Assembly (NCBI RefSeq): GCF_011046895.1
Contig: NZ_CP049250.1
Location: forward strand, 1,648,501 to 1,712,500
DNA length: 64,000 bases
Source: Rhizobium rhizoryzae
GTDB lineage: Bacteria > Pseudomonadota > Alphaproteobacteria > Rhizobiales > Rhizobiaceae
Reading direction: 5' to 3'
The notes beneath the pieces are model-generated. The model was not told the origin of the DNA and searched no databases. It saw nothing but the letters and a program-made list of their open reading frames with translations. Below are positions 44,193 through 54,406 of this stretch, piece after piece. Position 1 is the first letter of the stretch. Every line of letters starts with the position of its first letter. The position numbers and the translations under genes were made by a program.

Positions 44193-45215
44193 GTGGTTCA
44201 GAAAATCAAGTTGTCGACCATCGCGGAGAGCCTTGGGCTGTCTACCGCGACCATATCGCTTGCGCTGCGTGACAGTCCGCTTGTTGCTTCCGATACGCGG
44301 GAGAAGATCAAGGAACAGGCCCGCGCGCTTGGGTATATCTACAACCGCCGTGCTGCCAGCCTGCGGACATCCCGCTCGGGTATCATCGGGGTTGTCGTGC
44401 ACGACATCATGAACCCGTTCTACGGAGAAATTCTCAAGGCCATCGAAAGCGAGCTGGATCGCAGCCGCCAGACCTTCATTCTCTCCAATCATTATGACTC
44501 GGTCGAAAAGCAGCGCACCTTCATTGAAACGCTTCTGCAGCTTGGTGGTGACGGTGTCATCATGTCTCCTGCAATCGGAACGCCGCTTGAGGATGTGAAG
44601 CTGGCCGAGGCGAACGGCATGCCCGCAATCCTCGTCGCGCGCTCCATGGAAGGGGTGGATCTGCCAACCTACCGTGGCGACGACAGTTACGGCATTTCGC
44701 TTGCCACCAACCATCTTATCGGACTGGGTCACCGCAGCATCGCGATGATTGGCGGTACGGATCAGACGTCGACCGGGCGTGACCGCTATCAGGGCTATGT
44801 GAATGCGCTTCGAAAGGCCGGGATCGAGGTGGATTCCGAGCTGCGCATTCCCGGGCCTCGCACGAAGCAGGGCGGGTTCGAGGCAGCGGTGCATTTCCTG
44901 TCTCTGCCCCAGAAGCCGACGGCTGCCGTGTGCTGGAACGATCTCGTTGCCATTGGCCTGATGAACGGCATTGCCCGAGCGGGACTGACGCCAGGCAAGG
45001 ATATTTCCGTCACCGGCTACGACGATCTGGAAGAGGCATCCATCGCTACACCCGCTCTGACCACCGTCTGGAACGGCCAGACCGAGGTGGGGCGCCTTGC
45101 TGCACGCGCGCTGCTTGACCGCCTTGCCGGAAGCCATGAGCCGGATGGCATTCATCTCATCAAGCCGGAGATGCGGATCCGCCAGTCAACCGGACCCTAC
45201 CAGCCGCGTAGCTGA
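44193..45215 (+). CDS. LacI-family transcriptional regulator
   Basis: A 340-aa regulator with a LacI-type helix-turn-helix (STIAESLGLSTATISLALRD, near residues 8-27) and a sugar-binding-like core (GIIGVVVHDIMNPFYGEIL). Start is GTG at 44193, just after GGGAGGGG. It lies 115 bases upstream of a 2-hydroxyacid dehydrogenase on the same strand, which it may control. Confidence 0.9.
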   Translation: MVQKIKLSTIAESLGLSTATISLALRDSPLVASDTREKIKEQARALGYIYNRRAASLRTSRSGIIGVVVHDIMNPFYGEILKAIESELDRSRQTFILSNHYDSVEKQRTFIETLLQLGGDGVIMSPAIGTPLEDVKLAEANGMPAILVARSMEGVDLPTYRGDDSYGISLATNHLIGLGHRSIAMIGGTDQTSTGRDRYQGYVNALRKAGIEVDSELRIPGPRTKQGGFEAAVHFLSLPQKPTAAVCWNDLVAIGLMNGIARAGLTPGKDISVTGYDDLEEASIATPALTTVWNGQTEVGRLAARALLDRLAGSHEPDGIHLIKPEMRIRQSTGPYQPRS

Positions 45216-45330
45216 CTTTTGGTCGATTAGAAAAATTGCGCAGAACCAAAGCACATGCGTTTGTTTCTGCGCAATTTCTGACGCAGTATGCGCCACTCGC
45301 GTCCGCAATCTCTTCGATAGGAAATTCATC

Positions 45331-46293
45331 ATGACTGACAACAAGATCACCGTGCTCGTGCCGGGCCGCATGCATCCCCGCGTTCTGGAACGGCTGGCGC
45401 AGGCCTTCGATCTTCTGCAGACGCCTGTCGGTTCTGAAATGCAGATTTCGGATGAGCAGAGAGCCCGTATTCGCGGTGTGGCGACCACCAACAAGATGCC
45501 TGCCGAGTGGATCGATCAACTGCCGAACGCTGAAGTGATTGCCAATTTCGGCGTGGGCTATGACGGGGTGGATGCCCGGCATGCGGCCACCAAAGGCATT
45601 CTCGTCACCAACACGCCGGACGTTCTGAACGACGAGGTGGCGGATACGACGATCGGCCTTCTCCTGAACACGATCCGCCGTCTGCCGGTGGCCGAAACCT
45701 ATCTGCGCGAAGGACGCTGGGAAAAGGAAGGACCGTTCCCGCTCACGCCGCTTTCGCTCAAGAACCGGCATGTCGGCCTTCTGGGGCTGGGGCGTATCGG
45801 GCTTGAGATTGCCAAGCGGCTGGAGCCGTTCAAGGTGAAGCTCAGCTATCACACGCGCACGCCGCGCAAGGATGTGAGCTACACCTATGCGTCTTCTGCC
45901 GTGGAACTGGCGAAGTCTGTTGATACGCTGATCTCCATCATTCCGGCGACGCCGGAAACGCACAAGATCATCAATGCCGAGGTTCTGGCGGCACTGGGGC
46001 CGAACGGCGTTTTCATCAATGTGGGTCGAGGCACCAGCGTCGATGAAGAGGCGCTCGAGGCCGCGCTGCGCCAGGGCACCATTGCCGCCGCAGGACTGGA
46101 TGTCTTCTATGACGAGCCGAAGATTCCAGCCGGGTTCTTCGATCTTCCCACTCTTTGCATGCTGCCGCATGTGGCTTCGGCATCGGTGCCGACACGCAAC
46201 GATATGGCCGATCTCGTTGTCGACAACCTGATCAAGTGGTTCAGCGAGAAGCAGTTGCTGACGGCCGTGCCGGAAACGCCGGTTACGACCTAA
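45331..46293 (+). CDS. D-isomer-specific 2-hydroxyacid dehydrogenase (glyoxylate/hydroxypyruvate reductase-like)
   Basis: A 320-aa NAD(P)-dependent enzyme reducing 2-oxoacids such as glyoxylate or hydroxypyruvate. The substrate-binding motif is NFGVGYDGVD, the cofactor loop is VGLLGLGRIGLEIAKRL and the catalytic His is in MLPHVASAS. The frame extends upstream to 45097 inside the LacI gene; ATG at 45331 with AGGAAA upstream is the correct start. Its stop TAA directly abuts the stop of the convergent gene. Confidence 0.9.
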   Translation: MTDNKITVLVPGRMHPRVLERLAQAFDLLQTPVGSEMQISDEQRARIRGVATTNKMPAEWIDQLPNAEVIANFGVGYDGVDARHAATKGILVTNTPDVLNDEVADTTIGLLLNTIRRLPVAETYLREGRWEKEGPFPLTPLSLKNRHVGLLGLGRIGLEIAKRLEPFKVKLSYHTRTPRKDVSYTYASSAVELAKSVDTLISIIPATPETHKIINAEVLAALGPNGVFINVGRGTSVDEEALEAALRQGTIAAAGLDVFYDEPKIPAGFFDLPTLCMLPHVASASVPTRNDMADLVVDNLIKWFSEKQLLTAVPETPVTT

Positions 46294-47055
46294 TCAGGCC
46301 TTTGGTCTATGGGCCGCATAGTCTCGGACGGCGGCTCCGAATGCCTCGAATAGGGCGCGGGAGGGACGATCTCCTTCCGCCCAGTATTCCGGATGCCATT
46401 GAACGCCGACGGCAAAGCCTGTGGCGCCGATCACCGACACGGCTTCGATAGTGCCATCCTGTGCCTTGGCTTCCACCTGCAGGCGCGGCGCTTTCTCGCC
46501 GATTGCCTGACGGTGCAGGGAGTTGACCTGAACTTCTCCGGTCAGACCCAGATAGCGTTCCATGCAGGACCCCTGTTCGATCAGCACTGGCTGGCGGATC
46601 GAATACATCTCGTCACGGCTTTCGACCGGCGGCTTGCGATGATCCCATGTGCCGGGCTGATCCTGAATCTCTCGCGCCAGGGTTCCTCCAAGTGCAACGT
46701 TCAATTCCTGTATTCCCCGGCAGATGGCGAGCAGCGGAATGCCGCGTTCTATCGTCTGGCGAATGAGTTCTAGCGAGGTGGCATCACGGGCGGGATCGAA
46801 AGGGCCGTCTGCTTCAGTCCAATCCGCGCCGTAGAGGGAAGGGTGGACATTCGTGGCCGAGCCCGAGATCAGGACGCCGTCCACCCGATCAAGAACCGTC
46901 TGCAAGTCCGCCCCGGTTTCAAGCGCCGGTATGATGATCGGCATTCCGTTGGCGACCTTCAGCACGGCGTTGACATATTGCGTCTGGACGGCGTGCCAAT
47001 CCGCTTTGTCGAGATGGCGAATATCGGCGGGAATGGCGATGAGCGGCAGGGTCAT
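46294..47055 (-). CDS. Class I glutamine-amidotransferase-like gamma-glutamyl hydrolase (PuuD family)
   Basis: A 253-aa peptidase C26 enzyme. Nucleophile Cys112 is in LLAICRGIQELN and the catalytic His/Glu pair in VQWHPEYW. Members cleave gamma-glutamyl-GABA in putrescine breakdown. The ornithine decarboxylase 10 kb away is too far to argue linkage. Its stop lies directly against the stop of the upstream dehydrogenase on the other strand, with no room for a terminator. Confidence 0.88.
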   Translation of the reverse strand: MTLPLIAIPADIRHLDKADWHAVQTQYVNAVLKVANGMPIIIPALETGADLQTVLDRVDGVLISGSATNVHPSLYGADWTEADGPFDPARDATSLELIRQTIERGIPLLAICRGIQELNVALGGTLAREIQDQPGTWDHRKPPVESRDEMYSIRQPVLIEQGSCMERYLGLTGEVQVNSLHRQAIGEKAPRLQVEAKAQDGTIEAVSVIGATGFAVGVQWHPEYWAEGDRPSRALFEAFGAAVRDYAAHRPKA

Positions 47056-47120
47056 AGGATACTCCGAATATAGCCGTATTTTTCACCAGCAGGCCAGTCC
47101 AGTGTCAAGCGTCAGCCCTT

Positions 47121-47389
47121 ATACCAAATGTCGATGATATGAACCGATTGCGTGGGACCGGAGACCTTCATCCGACGAGGAGCATACCGGAGAGCGATGC
47201 TCCTGCATCGGTCGAGGATTGCGACAAAGTCGGTGAAGGAAATCCGGCCCATCCAGAGGACCGGGCGCTGTTGGTCTTCGGACGTCGTCGAAAATCCGCG
47301 CCGGACCATCGGGTCCGACTGTGGTTTTCTTCTCGCCGCAAACCGAAATCGCTCCGGCGCAATCGGTCCCTATCATCGACATTTGGTAT
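47121..47389. mobile_element. MITE-like element, 269 bp, with 32-bp terminal inverted repeats
   Basis: The ends are inverted copies that agree at 30 of 32 positions. Each begins ATACCAAATGTCGATGATA and continues to ACCGATTGCG. Left end 47121-47152, right end 47358-47389. The interior has no transposase and no credible ORF, but it contains an internal hairpin (GGAGCAT/ATGCTCC, 47179-47203). No clear target-site duplication is visible. The long, precise ends with a non-coding core are those of a non-autonomous element. It fills most of the 527-base gap (47056-47582); the rest (47390-47582) is the promoter side of the TRAP gene. Confidence 0.8.
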
Positions 47390-47582
47390 TAGTCTGCCCT
47401 GAACTGCCGAAGTTTTAGTCAACGAGATTACATTAGACGAAAGTATTGTGCTCTTCCGGTCACCAATCACGAAGGAATATTATCCCGACCGCTTGCCAGC
47501 GGACAGACCTCATGTTTACTTCGAACCATGGCCGATGGAGGGGAGAAAAAACCGTCGGCGCATCAATAACGGGAGGTACTAA

Positions 47583-48689
<1,107 letters not shown>

Positions 48690-48713
48690 TCAATTCATCT
48701 GCTTTCCAAACGA

Positions 48714-48741
48714 AACCCGGGGCTTCAACCCCGGGTTTTTT
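48714..48741 (+). terminator. Rho-independent terminator of the TRAP binding-protein gene
   Basis: Perfect 9-bp stem AACCCGGGG / CCCCGGGTT with a CTTCAA loop and a T-run, 24 bases after the stop. Confidence 0.92.
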
Positions 48742-48759
48742 GTTGCCTGTAAGAAGTAC

Positions 48760-48787
48760 AAAAAAGGCCCCACCGAGGTGAGGCCTT
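48760..48787 (-). terminator. Rho-independent terminator of the TRAP permease operon
   Basis: On the minus strand: AAGGCCTCACC / GGTGGGGCCTT (one mismatch) followed by TTTT. It is 21 bases past the dctM stop and stands back to back with the plus-strand terminator. Confidence 0.88.
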
Positions 48788-48808
48788 GATATCAGAACCA
48801 ATGCAATC

Positions 48809-50686
48809 TCAAGGATTGATCTTGGGCGGTTGGCTCAAATCCGGCTGACCGGAAGGTTGCGTTTGTGTCGGCTGTTGCCCAGGCAGACCATTCAATGGCG
48901 GCAGTCCCAATGCTGGAGCTGAACCGGATTGGCCTGCTGGCAGGCTGTCATTGCCAAAGGTCAACGGGGGCAGGCCCATGGCGGGCGCTGAACCGTTCTG
49001 CCCACCGAGCGGGGGGAGGCCAAGTTGCAGACCGTCATTTCCAGGTGTGCTGCCGGATCCCATTCCCGGCAATTGAATTTGCACATCGGAAGGATTGGTT
49101 GTCGGCTGGTCTGTCTTGTAATGCATGACCAGTCCCGGGAATGCAATCACAACCAGAATCATCACGAACTGAATGATGATGTAGGGGAAGACGCCCCTAT
49201 AGATTTCCGTCGTCCTGACAGGCGGCATGGTCTTGCCTGTGACCTTGTCGACCCATGGGCTTGCTGGCGCAATCGAGCGCAGGAAGAAGAGGGAGAAGCC
49301 GAACGGTGGTGTCAGGAACGAGGTCTGGAGGTTGATGCCGAGGATGATGCCGAACCAGACCAGATCGATGCCGAGCTTGTCTGCAACAGGTGCCAGAAGC
49401 GGGACCATGATGAAGGCAATCTCGAAGAAGTCGAGGAAGCAGCCCAGAATGAAGACGATGATCGTGACAACGATCAGGAAGCCATATTCTCCGCCCGGCA
49501 GCGCCAGCAGCAGTTCCTCCATCCAGACATTGCCATTGATGCCGTAGAAGGTGAGGCCGAACACACGCGCACCGATCAGGATCATCATGACGAAGGCCGA
49601 CAGGCGCGTGGTTGCGTCCAGAGCCGTCTTGATTGACCCAAGAGTCAGGCGGCCCTTGGCAAGTGCAAGAAGAAGGGCACCTGTGGCACCCATGGCGCCA
49701 CCTTCCGTCGGCGTGGCAATGCCGAGGAAGATCGTGCCGAGAACCAGAAAGATAAGGGCCAAAGGCGGAATCAGAACGATGATCACGCGTTCGGAAAGAC
49801 GCGAGATGATTTTCTTTTCGATTTTCTCGTTGACGAGCGCCACCACATAAACGACGCCGACGGCGAATGCCAGAGCCGCAACAAGCCGCCATTCCTCACT
49901 CTGAATGCCGACAAAGAGAACGTGAAGGCCAAGGTAATAGAGGCCAATCGCAATGACGAACATCACAGCCAACGACGTTACGCCATTTCCAAGCGTGCGT
50001 GCTTCCTGCGGCAGGGCGGGTGCCCATTCTGGCTTCACCAGTGTGACCGCGAAGATGTAAAGGCAATAGGTGCCCACGATCAGCAGGGCGGGATAGAGTG
50101 CGCCGACATACATGTCGCCAACAGAGCGACCAAGCTGATCGGCCATAACGATCAAAACGAGCGATGGTGGCACGATCTGTGCGAGCGTGCCGGATGCTGC
50201 GATCGTGCCAGATACGAGCGGACGGTTATAGCCGTACCGCATCATGATCGGAAGCGAGATCAATCCCATGGCCATGACGGATGCAGCAACGACACCGGTC
50301 GTTGCTCCGAGCAATGCACCGACAAGGATGACTGCATAGGCAAGACCGCCGCGGACAGGGCCAAACAACTGGCCGATTGTGTCCAGCAGATCCTCCGCCA
50401 TCCTCGATCGCTCCAGGATGATCCCCATGAAGGTAAAGAAGGGGATCGACAGCAGCGTGTCATTATACATGATCCCGTAAATGCGTTCGGGATGCGACTG
50501 GAGGAGGGGCCAGAACAACCGGATATCTGGTGAGATATGCGAGAGTTCAACGCCGACAACGAAGAAGATCAAGCCGCCCGCTGCGAGCGTGAAAGCAACA
50601 GGATAGCCAAGAAGCAGCATCAGCATCACTGATGAAAACATCACCAGTGGCAAATTGAGTGCAATGATATGAATGATCTCAGCCAT
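48809..50686 (-). CDS. TRAP transporter large permease (DctM) with Pro/Gly/Gln-rich tail
   Basis: A 625-aa inner-membrane subunit that moves substrate with Na+. It has about twelve or more hydrophobic segments (start MAEIIHIIALNLPLVMFSSV; later SIPFFTFMGIILERSRMAED). DctM proteins are usually about 430-450 aa; this one has an insert near residues 230-320 and a C-terminal extension of about 100 residues with three GLPPL-type repeats, then a Gln/Pro tail. The insert with extra helices fits the longer TakM-like group. It overlaps dctQ by 8 bases. Confidence 0.9.
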   Translation of the reverse strand: MAEIIHIIALNLPLVMFSSVMLMLLLGYPVAFTLAAGGLIFFVVGVELSHISPDIRLFWPLLQSHPERIYGIMYNDTLLSIPFFTFMGIILERSRMAEDLLDTIGQLFGPVRGGLAYAVILVGALLGATTGVVAASVMAMGLISLPIMMRYGYNRPLVSGTIAASGTLAQIVPPSLVLIVMADQLGRSVGDMYVGALYPALLIVGTYCLYIFAVTLVKPEWAPALPQEARTLGNGVTSLAVMFVIAIGLYYLGLHVLFVGIQSEEWRLVAALAFAVGVVYVVALVNEKIEKKIISRLSERVIIVLIPPLALIFLVLGTIFLGIATPTEGGAMGATGALLLALAKGRLTLGSIKTALDATTRLSAFVMMILIGARVFGLTFYGINGNVWMEELLLALPGGEYGFLIVVTIIVFILGCFLDFFEIAFIMVPLLAPVADKLGIDLVWFGIILGINLQTSFLTPPFGFSLFFLRSIAPASPWVDKVTGKTMPPVRTTEIYRGVFPYIIIQFVMILVVIAFPGLVMHYKTDQPTTNPSDVQIQLPGMGSGSTPGNDGLQLGLPPLGGQNGSAPAMGLPPLTFGNDSLPAGQSGSAPALGLPPLNGLPGQQPTQTQPSGQPDLSQPPKINP

Positions 50687-51248
50687 GGGTCACCTCGGAG
50701 GCTGGGGCTGCGGCTTCCGAAGATTTCTCCTCCCGCGGATCCGGTATCCGGCCCGTAACGACGGCGAAACGCTTGATGATCTCAGAGAAGGCCTGAGCGA
50801 GCAGAAGCGCAAAGCCGATCAGGACAGCCAGCTTTGCCGGCCAGATGATGAGGCCGCCGGCATTCGAAGATATCTCGCCTGACTGATAGGAAAGCCAGAA
50901 CCATGGCCATGCCAGATAGGTCATCAAACTTGCAAATGGCAGAAGGAAGATGATGTGAAGCGTCAGATCAATCAGGTCACGCGTGCGCTTGCTCCAGGTG
51001 GAGGACAGAATGTCAATGCGGACATGCTCGTTCTGCAGCAAGGCATAGGCTGCTGCGAGCATGAAAACAGTGCCAAACAGATACCATTGAACCTCAAGCC
51101 AGGCGTTCGACGAAATATCGAGCGCCTTGCGCATGACGGCATTGCCAGCGCTGATCAAGACAGCCGCCAGTAGCAGCCACGACACCCAGCGACCAATGAA
51201 GCTCGTCACCGCATCGATGGCGCGGCTGAGAGCAAGGAGCACAGTCAT
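50679..51248 (-). CDS. TRAP transporter small permease (DctQ)
   Basis: A 189-aa four-helix subunit (FIGRWVSWLLLAAVLISAG; SSNAWLEVQWYLFGTVFMLA; then two further helices, with the E-V-Q-W-Y motif typical of DctQ). The C-terminus is charged (DPREEKSSEAAAPASEV). It is the first gene of the permease operon and its stop overlaps the dctM start. It faces away from the oxidase subunit IV gene. Confidence 0.9.
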   Translation of the reverse strand: MTVLLALSRAIDAVTSFIGRWVSWLLLAAVLISAGNAVMRKALDISSNAWLEVQWYLFGTVFMLAAAYALLQNEHVRIDILSSTWSKRTRDLIDLTLHIIFLLPFASLMTYLAWPWFWLSYQSGEISSNAGGLIIWPAKLAVLIGFALLLAQAFSEIIKRFAVVTGRIPDPREEKSSEAAAPASEVTHG

Positions 51249-51553
51249 GATGCAATTCCCCCACTTTATTCTTTGTTATCTTCTCTAAGGCTAAATCGTG
51301 AATCTGCGCAACGCTACCAATGTCTGGTGGGTGTGGCTTTCCCGATATTTCTTGCTCAATGATGCGGGAATTTGCATGAAAGTGTCGTTTGCCAGATTTT
51401 CGCGATTGTGCAGCAGATTTCATGCCAGGCGCAGCAGACTGCGTAACACCAAGTCGATTGCGCTTTTTGTGCTTTTTGTGTAGCCATTTCTCTCAGTAGA
51501 GGATTGCGCCTGTCTTGCAGGCGCTGGACATCGATGCAGGGGAGAGTTTGAGC
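51249..51553. other. 305-base divergent promoter region
   Basis: No gene seen. It holds a short direct repeat (GCTTTTTGT twice near 51460) and presumably the promoters for dctQ and for the oxidase subunit IV gene. I could not fix either promoter precisely. Confidence 0.4.
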
Positions 51554-51778
51554 ATGGATCATCATCACGCAGGACCGGTCGAAACAGGCGCTCCGATGGA
51601 TTATCGCGAGCACGAAAAGACCTATGACCTGTTCCTGGCCGGTGCCAAGTGGGGCACGATGATGTGCGTGGTCCTGCTGATTGCCATGCTGGCTGGTTTT
51701 TACGCCGGTGGCGGTCTGCTCGGCGGCATCCTCGTATTCTTCATCCTGAACGCGGCCGGTTTCTATCTACTGAGTTGA
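51554..51778 (+). CDS. aa3-type cytochrome c oxidase subunit IV
   Basis: A 74-aa protein with one membrane helix. A His-rich start (MDHHHAG) precedes the family motif DYREHEKTYDLFLAGAKWG and a C-terminal Gly-rich helix (GGGLLGGILVFFILNAAG). It is a small accessory subunit of alphaproteobacterial aa3 oxidase; the other subunits are not in the window. GGAGAG precedes the ATG at 51554; the frame continues upstream to 51515 without a better start. Confidence 0.88.
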   Translation: MDHHHAGPVETGAPMDYREHEKTYDLFLAGAKWGTMMCVVLLIAMLAGFYAGGGLLGGILVFFILNAAGFYLLS

Positions 51779-51809
51779 TTTTAGGTCTTCATTCGCAAGA
51801 CGAGACGAA

Positions 51810-51836
51810 AAAGGCCCGGCATCGACCGGGCCTTTT
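51810..51836. terminator. Bidirectional terminator
   Basis: Perfect 10-bp stem AAAGGCCCGG / CCGGGCCTTT with a 6-base CATCGA loop, A-run before and T-run after. It serves both the oxidase subunit gene and the convergent TPR lipoprotein gene. Confidence 0.92.
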
Positions 51837-51863
51837 GCATCATGTCTGCGAAGGGAAATATCT

Positions 51864-52706
51864 TCAGCCCGCGGCAGCCGGGCCACTGCGCGTGCGTGCC
51901 GCACCGTCCTGTGCAGGCTTGTAATTCGGGTCCAGACGAACAGCATGGTTGTAGGACTTGTAGGCGCGTGCCTTGTCGCCGCGGCGCTCATAGACCAGCG
52001 CCTGATTCGCCCACGATTCAGCGATCTTATCGTTCAGCTCGATGGCATGGTTGAAGTCGGCAAAGGCGTTGTCATCGTTGTTCAGCGCGACATAGGATAC
52101 GCCGCGGCCGTTATAGGGCTCCGGCGAACCCGGAGACAGCGAGATGGCCTTGGAGAAGTCTTCGATCGCCTGGGCGTGTTGTCCGCGAACCTGGTAGATC
52201 AGACCACGGCCATGCCAAGCGCGACCATCCGTCGTGTCCTGCTGGATTGCGCGGTCGAAATCATTGAAGGCTTCGTTTATGCGGCCAGCCTGACGATAGA
52301 TATTCCCGCGTCCGATCAGAGCTACGTCATAGTTCGGGTTGATCTGGAGTGCAGTGTTGTAGTCGTTTACTGCTTCTGCCGGCTTGCCCATGTTGCGATA
52401 CACGAGCGCCCTGTTCGCATAGGCCTGGAAGAAGCGAGGGTTCAACTGGATCGCGCGGTTGAAATCGTCCACGGCGCGCTTGAAGTCCCCGGAGCGACCA
52501 TAGGCCGCACCGCGCACGTTATAGCCTTCCGGATCCTGCGGGTTTGCCTGGATGACCGAGGAGAGGGAGGCAATGTTCTGCTCTGACCCTTGTGCGCGAT
52601 CAAGCCGGATGAGGTCGGTGCTGGTCGTCGTTTCGCAGCCAGCCAGCAATAGTCCGCTGAGCAGCAGCATTGGTCCCGCGATGCGAACCTGCAAGCGGCG
52701 TTGCAT
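51864..52706 (-). CDS. TPR-repeat lipoprotein
   Basis: A 280-aa lipoprotein. A signal peptide ends in the lipobox LLAGC (Cys24). About six or seven tetratricopeptide repeats follow, typified by GDFKRAVDDFNRAIQLNPRF and GRINEAFNDFDRAIQQDTTD, ending near KSYNHAVRLDPNYKP. NlpI-like proteins of this kind act as scaffolds for envelope enzymes. The start at 52706 gives a normal signal-peptide length with AAGG upstream; longer starts (to 52772) are possible. It is 174 bases from the downstream end of rpsU on the same strand. Confidence 0.87.
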   Translation of the reverse strand: MQRRLQVRIAGPMLLLSGLLLAGCETTTSTDLIRLDRAQGSEQNIASLSSVIQANPQDPEGYNVRGAAYGRSGDFKRAVDDFNRAIQLNPRFFQAYANRALVYRNMGKPAEAVNDYNTALQINPNYDVALIGRGNIYRQAGRINEAFNDFDRAIQQDTTDGRAWHGRGLIYQVRGQHAQAIEDFSKAISLSPGSPEPYNGRGVSYVALNNDDNAFADFNHAIELNDKIAESWANQALVYERRGDKARAYKSYNHAVRLDPNYKPAQDGAARTRSGPAAAG

Positions 52707-52880
52707 CTGCCTTGATTCTGGGGTTTGAAGTTCAGGCGAATTTGCTGCGGTCGTAGCGGCCATCAGGCACAATTCCTCGTGTCTTTACGTGTAAGGCGGC
52801 GATCCGGGAAACCAAAAAAAGCGGCGGCGAAAATTCGCCCCCGCCCTTCAATCACGAAATAACGTCGAAAAGACGGCCAA

Positions 52881-53108
52881 TTAGCGGCCGGTGCGACCAG
52901 CAGCAACCAGACCTTCACGCTGTGCGCGCTTACGGGCCAGCTTGCGCACGCGGCGCACAGCTTCTGCCTTTTCACGAGCGCGCTTCTGGGAAGGCTTCTC
53001 GTAGTAATCGCGCATCTTCATTTCGCGGAAGATGCCTTCGCGCTGCATCTTCTTCTTGAGAGCGCGGAGAGCCTGATCAACGTTGTTGTCGCGGACAAGT
53101 ACCTGCAC
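52881..53108 (-). CDS. rpsU: 30S ribosomal protein S21
   Basis: A 75-aa basic protein (start [18 protein letters not shown]; later [19 protein letters not shown]), the usual S21 with an Arg/Lys-rich tail. It helps the 30S subunit recognise mRNA starts. The start is GTG at 53108, with AAGGA about 11 bases upstream. The open frame beyond it (to 53213) is not part of the protein. Confidence 0.95.
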   Translation of the reverse strand: MQVLVRDNNVDQALRALKKKMQREGIFREMKMRDYYEKPSQKRAREKAEAVRRVRKLARKRAQREGLVAAGRTGR

Positions 53109-53411
53109 GTGAATCCCGTTCCTTTGGTTATTCGAGTTAGCCGCCTGACAGCGCAGTACTGAAGGCGAAACAATGGGTTTCCATGGCCGCAGCCATGCGA
53201 TTGGTGAAGGCACATAACAGAAGGGATTTACGAAGTCCAGCGGGCTTGGCGGCTCCGTTTGCTAAATTGTGCAAAACCCCTTGAATCCAGCAGGTGCAGC
53301 ACCGTGCACGGCCACCTAAAGGCTCGATGAGGAAGATGCCGCCGTTTGAATTTTCGAAAACAAGGCGCATATACCGGCACGTTTCAATAACGACAGAACA
53401 GGAGAAGCAAT
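53109..53411. other. 303-base divergent promoter region between rpsU and the reductase gene
   Basis: No gene is visible. It should carry the rpsU promoter (minus strand) and the reductase promoter (plus strand). No unusual repeat was noticed. Confidence 0.4.
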
Positions 53412-54392
53412 ATGCAAGGCCTTTCATATTCGGAATTCGGAAAACCCTCCCAGGTGCTCGCGGTCCAGGAGCTTTCCAAGCCGGAACCCGCAGCTGGCGA
53501 GGTGCGCCTGCGCATGATTCTGTCTCCGATCCACAACCATGATGTGCTGACGGTCAGCGGCCAGTACGGATACAAGCCGCCGCTGCCAGCGGGTGCCGGT
53601 AGCGAAGGGGTGGGCATTGTCGATGCGCTGGGCGAGGGTGTGCAGGGCGTTTCCGTCGGTCAGCGGGTGGTTGCCAGCGGGCTGAAGGGTGCCTGGGCCG
53701 AATATGCCATTGCGAAGGGCGCTTCCTGTGTGCCGATGCCAGAGAGCATTGATGATAAAACGGCAGCGCAGCTGATTGCCATGCCGTTGAGCGCTTTGAC
53801 GCTTCTGGAATTCACCGGTATCCGCGAAGGCCAGTGGTTAATCCAGAATGCTGCCAATGGTGCGGTCGGAAAGGTGCTGGCGCAGCTTGCCAAGCCGCGT
53901 GGCATCCATGTCATCAACCTTGTGCGCCGCGCAGATGCGGTGGAAGAACTCAAGGAGCTGGGCATCGAAAACGTCATCGCAACCGATGCGCCGAACTGGA
54001 CGGAGGCAGTGACCTCGCTGACCGGAACATCGCCGATCGCTGTTGCCATCGATGGCGTTGGCGGAGACGCGTCCGGCGATCTCCTGTCGCTTTTGGGCGA
54101 GGGCGGTCAGCTGATTTCGTTTGGCGTGATGTCGGGCGAGAAAATGCGGATTTCTGCGGGAGACGTCATCTTCAAGCAAGCGGTCGTCAAGGGTTTCTGG
54201 CTTGCCAAGCTCATGGAAACCATGTCGCGGGAGGATGCCGGCCGTATGATCGGCGAACTGGTAACCCGTGCCGCCAAGGGTGAGCTGAAACTGCAGGTCG
54301 ATGCCGTTTTCCCACTGGCTGAAGCTGCGAAGGCTGTGGATGCCGCAGTCGAGCGTGGTCGCAAGGGCAAGGTTCTTCTTCGTCTCTCCTGA
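53412..54392 (+). CDS. Medium-chain dehydrogenase: quinone/enoyl reductase (MECR-like)
   Basis: A 326-aa NADPH-dependent MDR protein lacking the zinc ligands of classical alcohol dehydrogenases. The GroES-like domain runs to about residue 120; the cofactor motif is QNAANGAVGKVLAQLAK and the C-terminal ends in GRKGKVLLRLS. It resembles mitochondrial-type trans-2-enoyl-CoA reductase and quinone oxidoreductase, which I cannot separate by eye. AGGAGA precedes the ATG. Monocistronic. Confidence 0.85.
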   Translation: MQGLSYSEFGKPSQVLAVQELSKPEPAAGEVRLRMILSPIHNHDVLTVSGQYGYKPPLPAGAGSEGVGIVDALGEGVQGVSVGQRVVASGLKGAWAEYAIAKGASCVPMPESIDDKTAAQLIAMPLSALTLLEFTGIREGQWLIQNAANGAVGKVLAQLAKPRGIHVINLVRRADAVEELKELGIENVIATDAPNWTEAVTSLTGTSPIAVAIDGVGGDASGDLLSLLGEGGQLISFGVMSGEKMRISAGDVIFKQAVVKGFWLAKLMETMSREDAGRMIGELVTRAAKGELKLQVDAVFPLAEAAKAVDAAVERGRKGKVLLRLS

Positions 54393-54406
54393 GACCGAAC
54401 CAAGCT

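Noticed and set aside
47139..47402. Arg-rich frames inside the MITE-like element as a transposase remnant
   Set aside because: No transposase motif is visible and frames on both strands look equally random, so the core is treated as non-coding.
51298..51483. A 61-codon plus-strand frame between dctQ and the oxidase subunit gene
   Set aside because: No ribosome-binding site, odd composition and no family; probably a chance frame in a divergent promoter.
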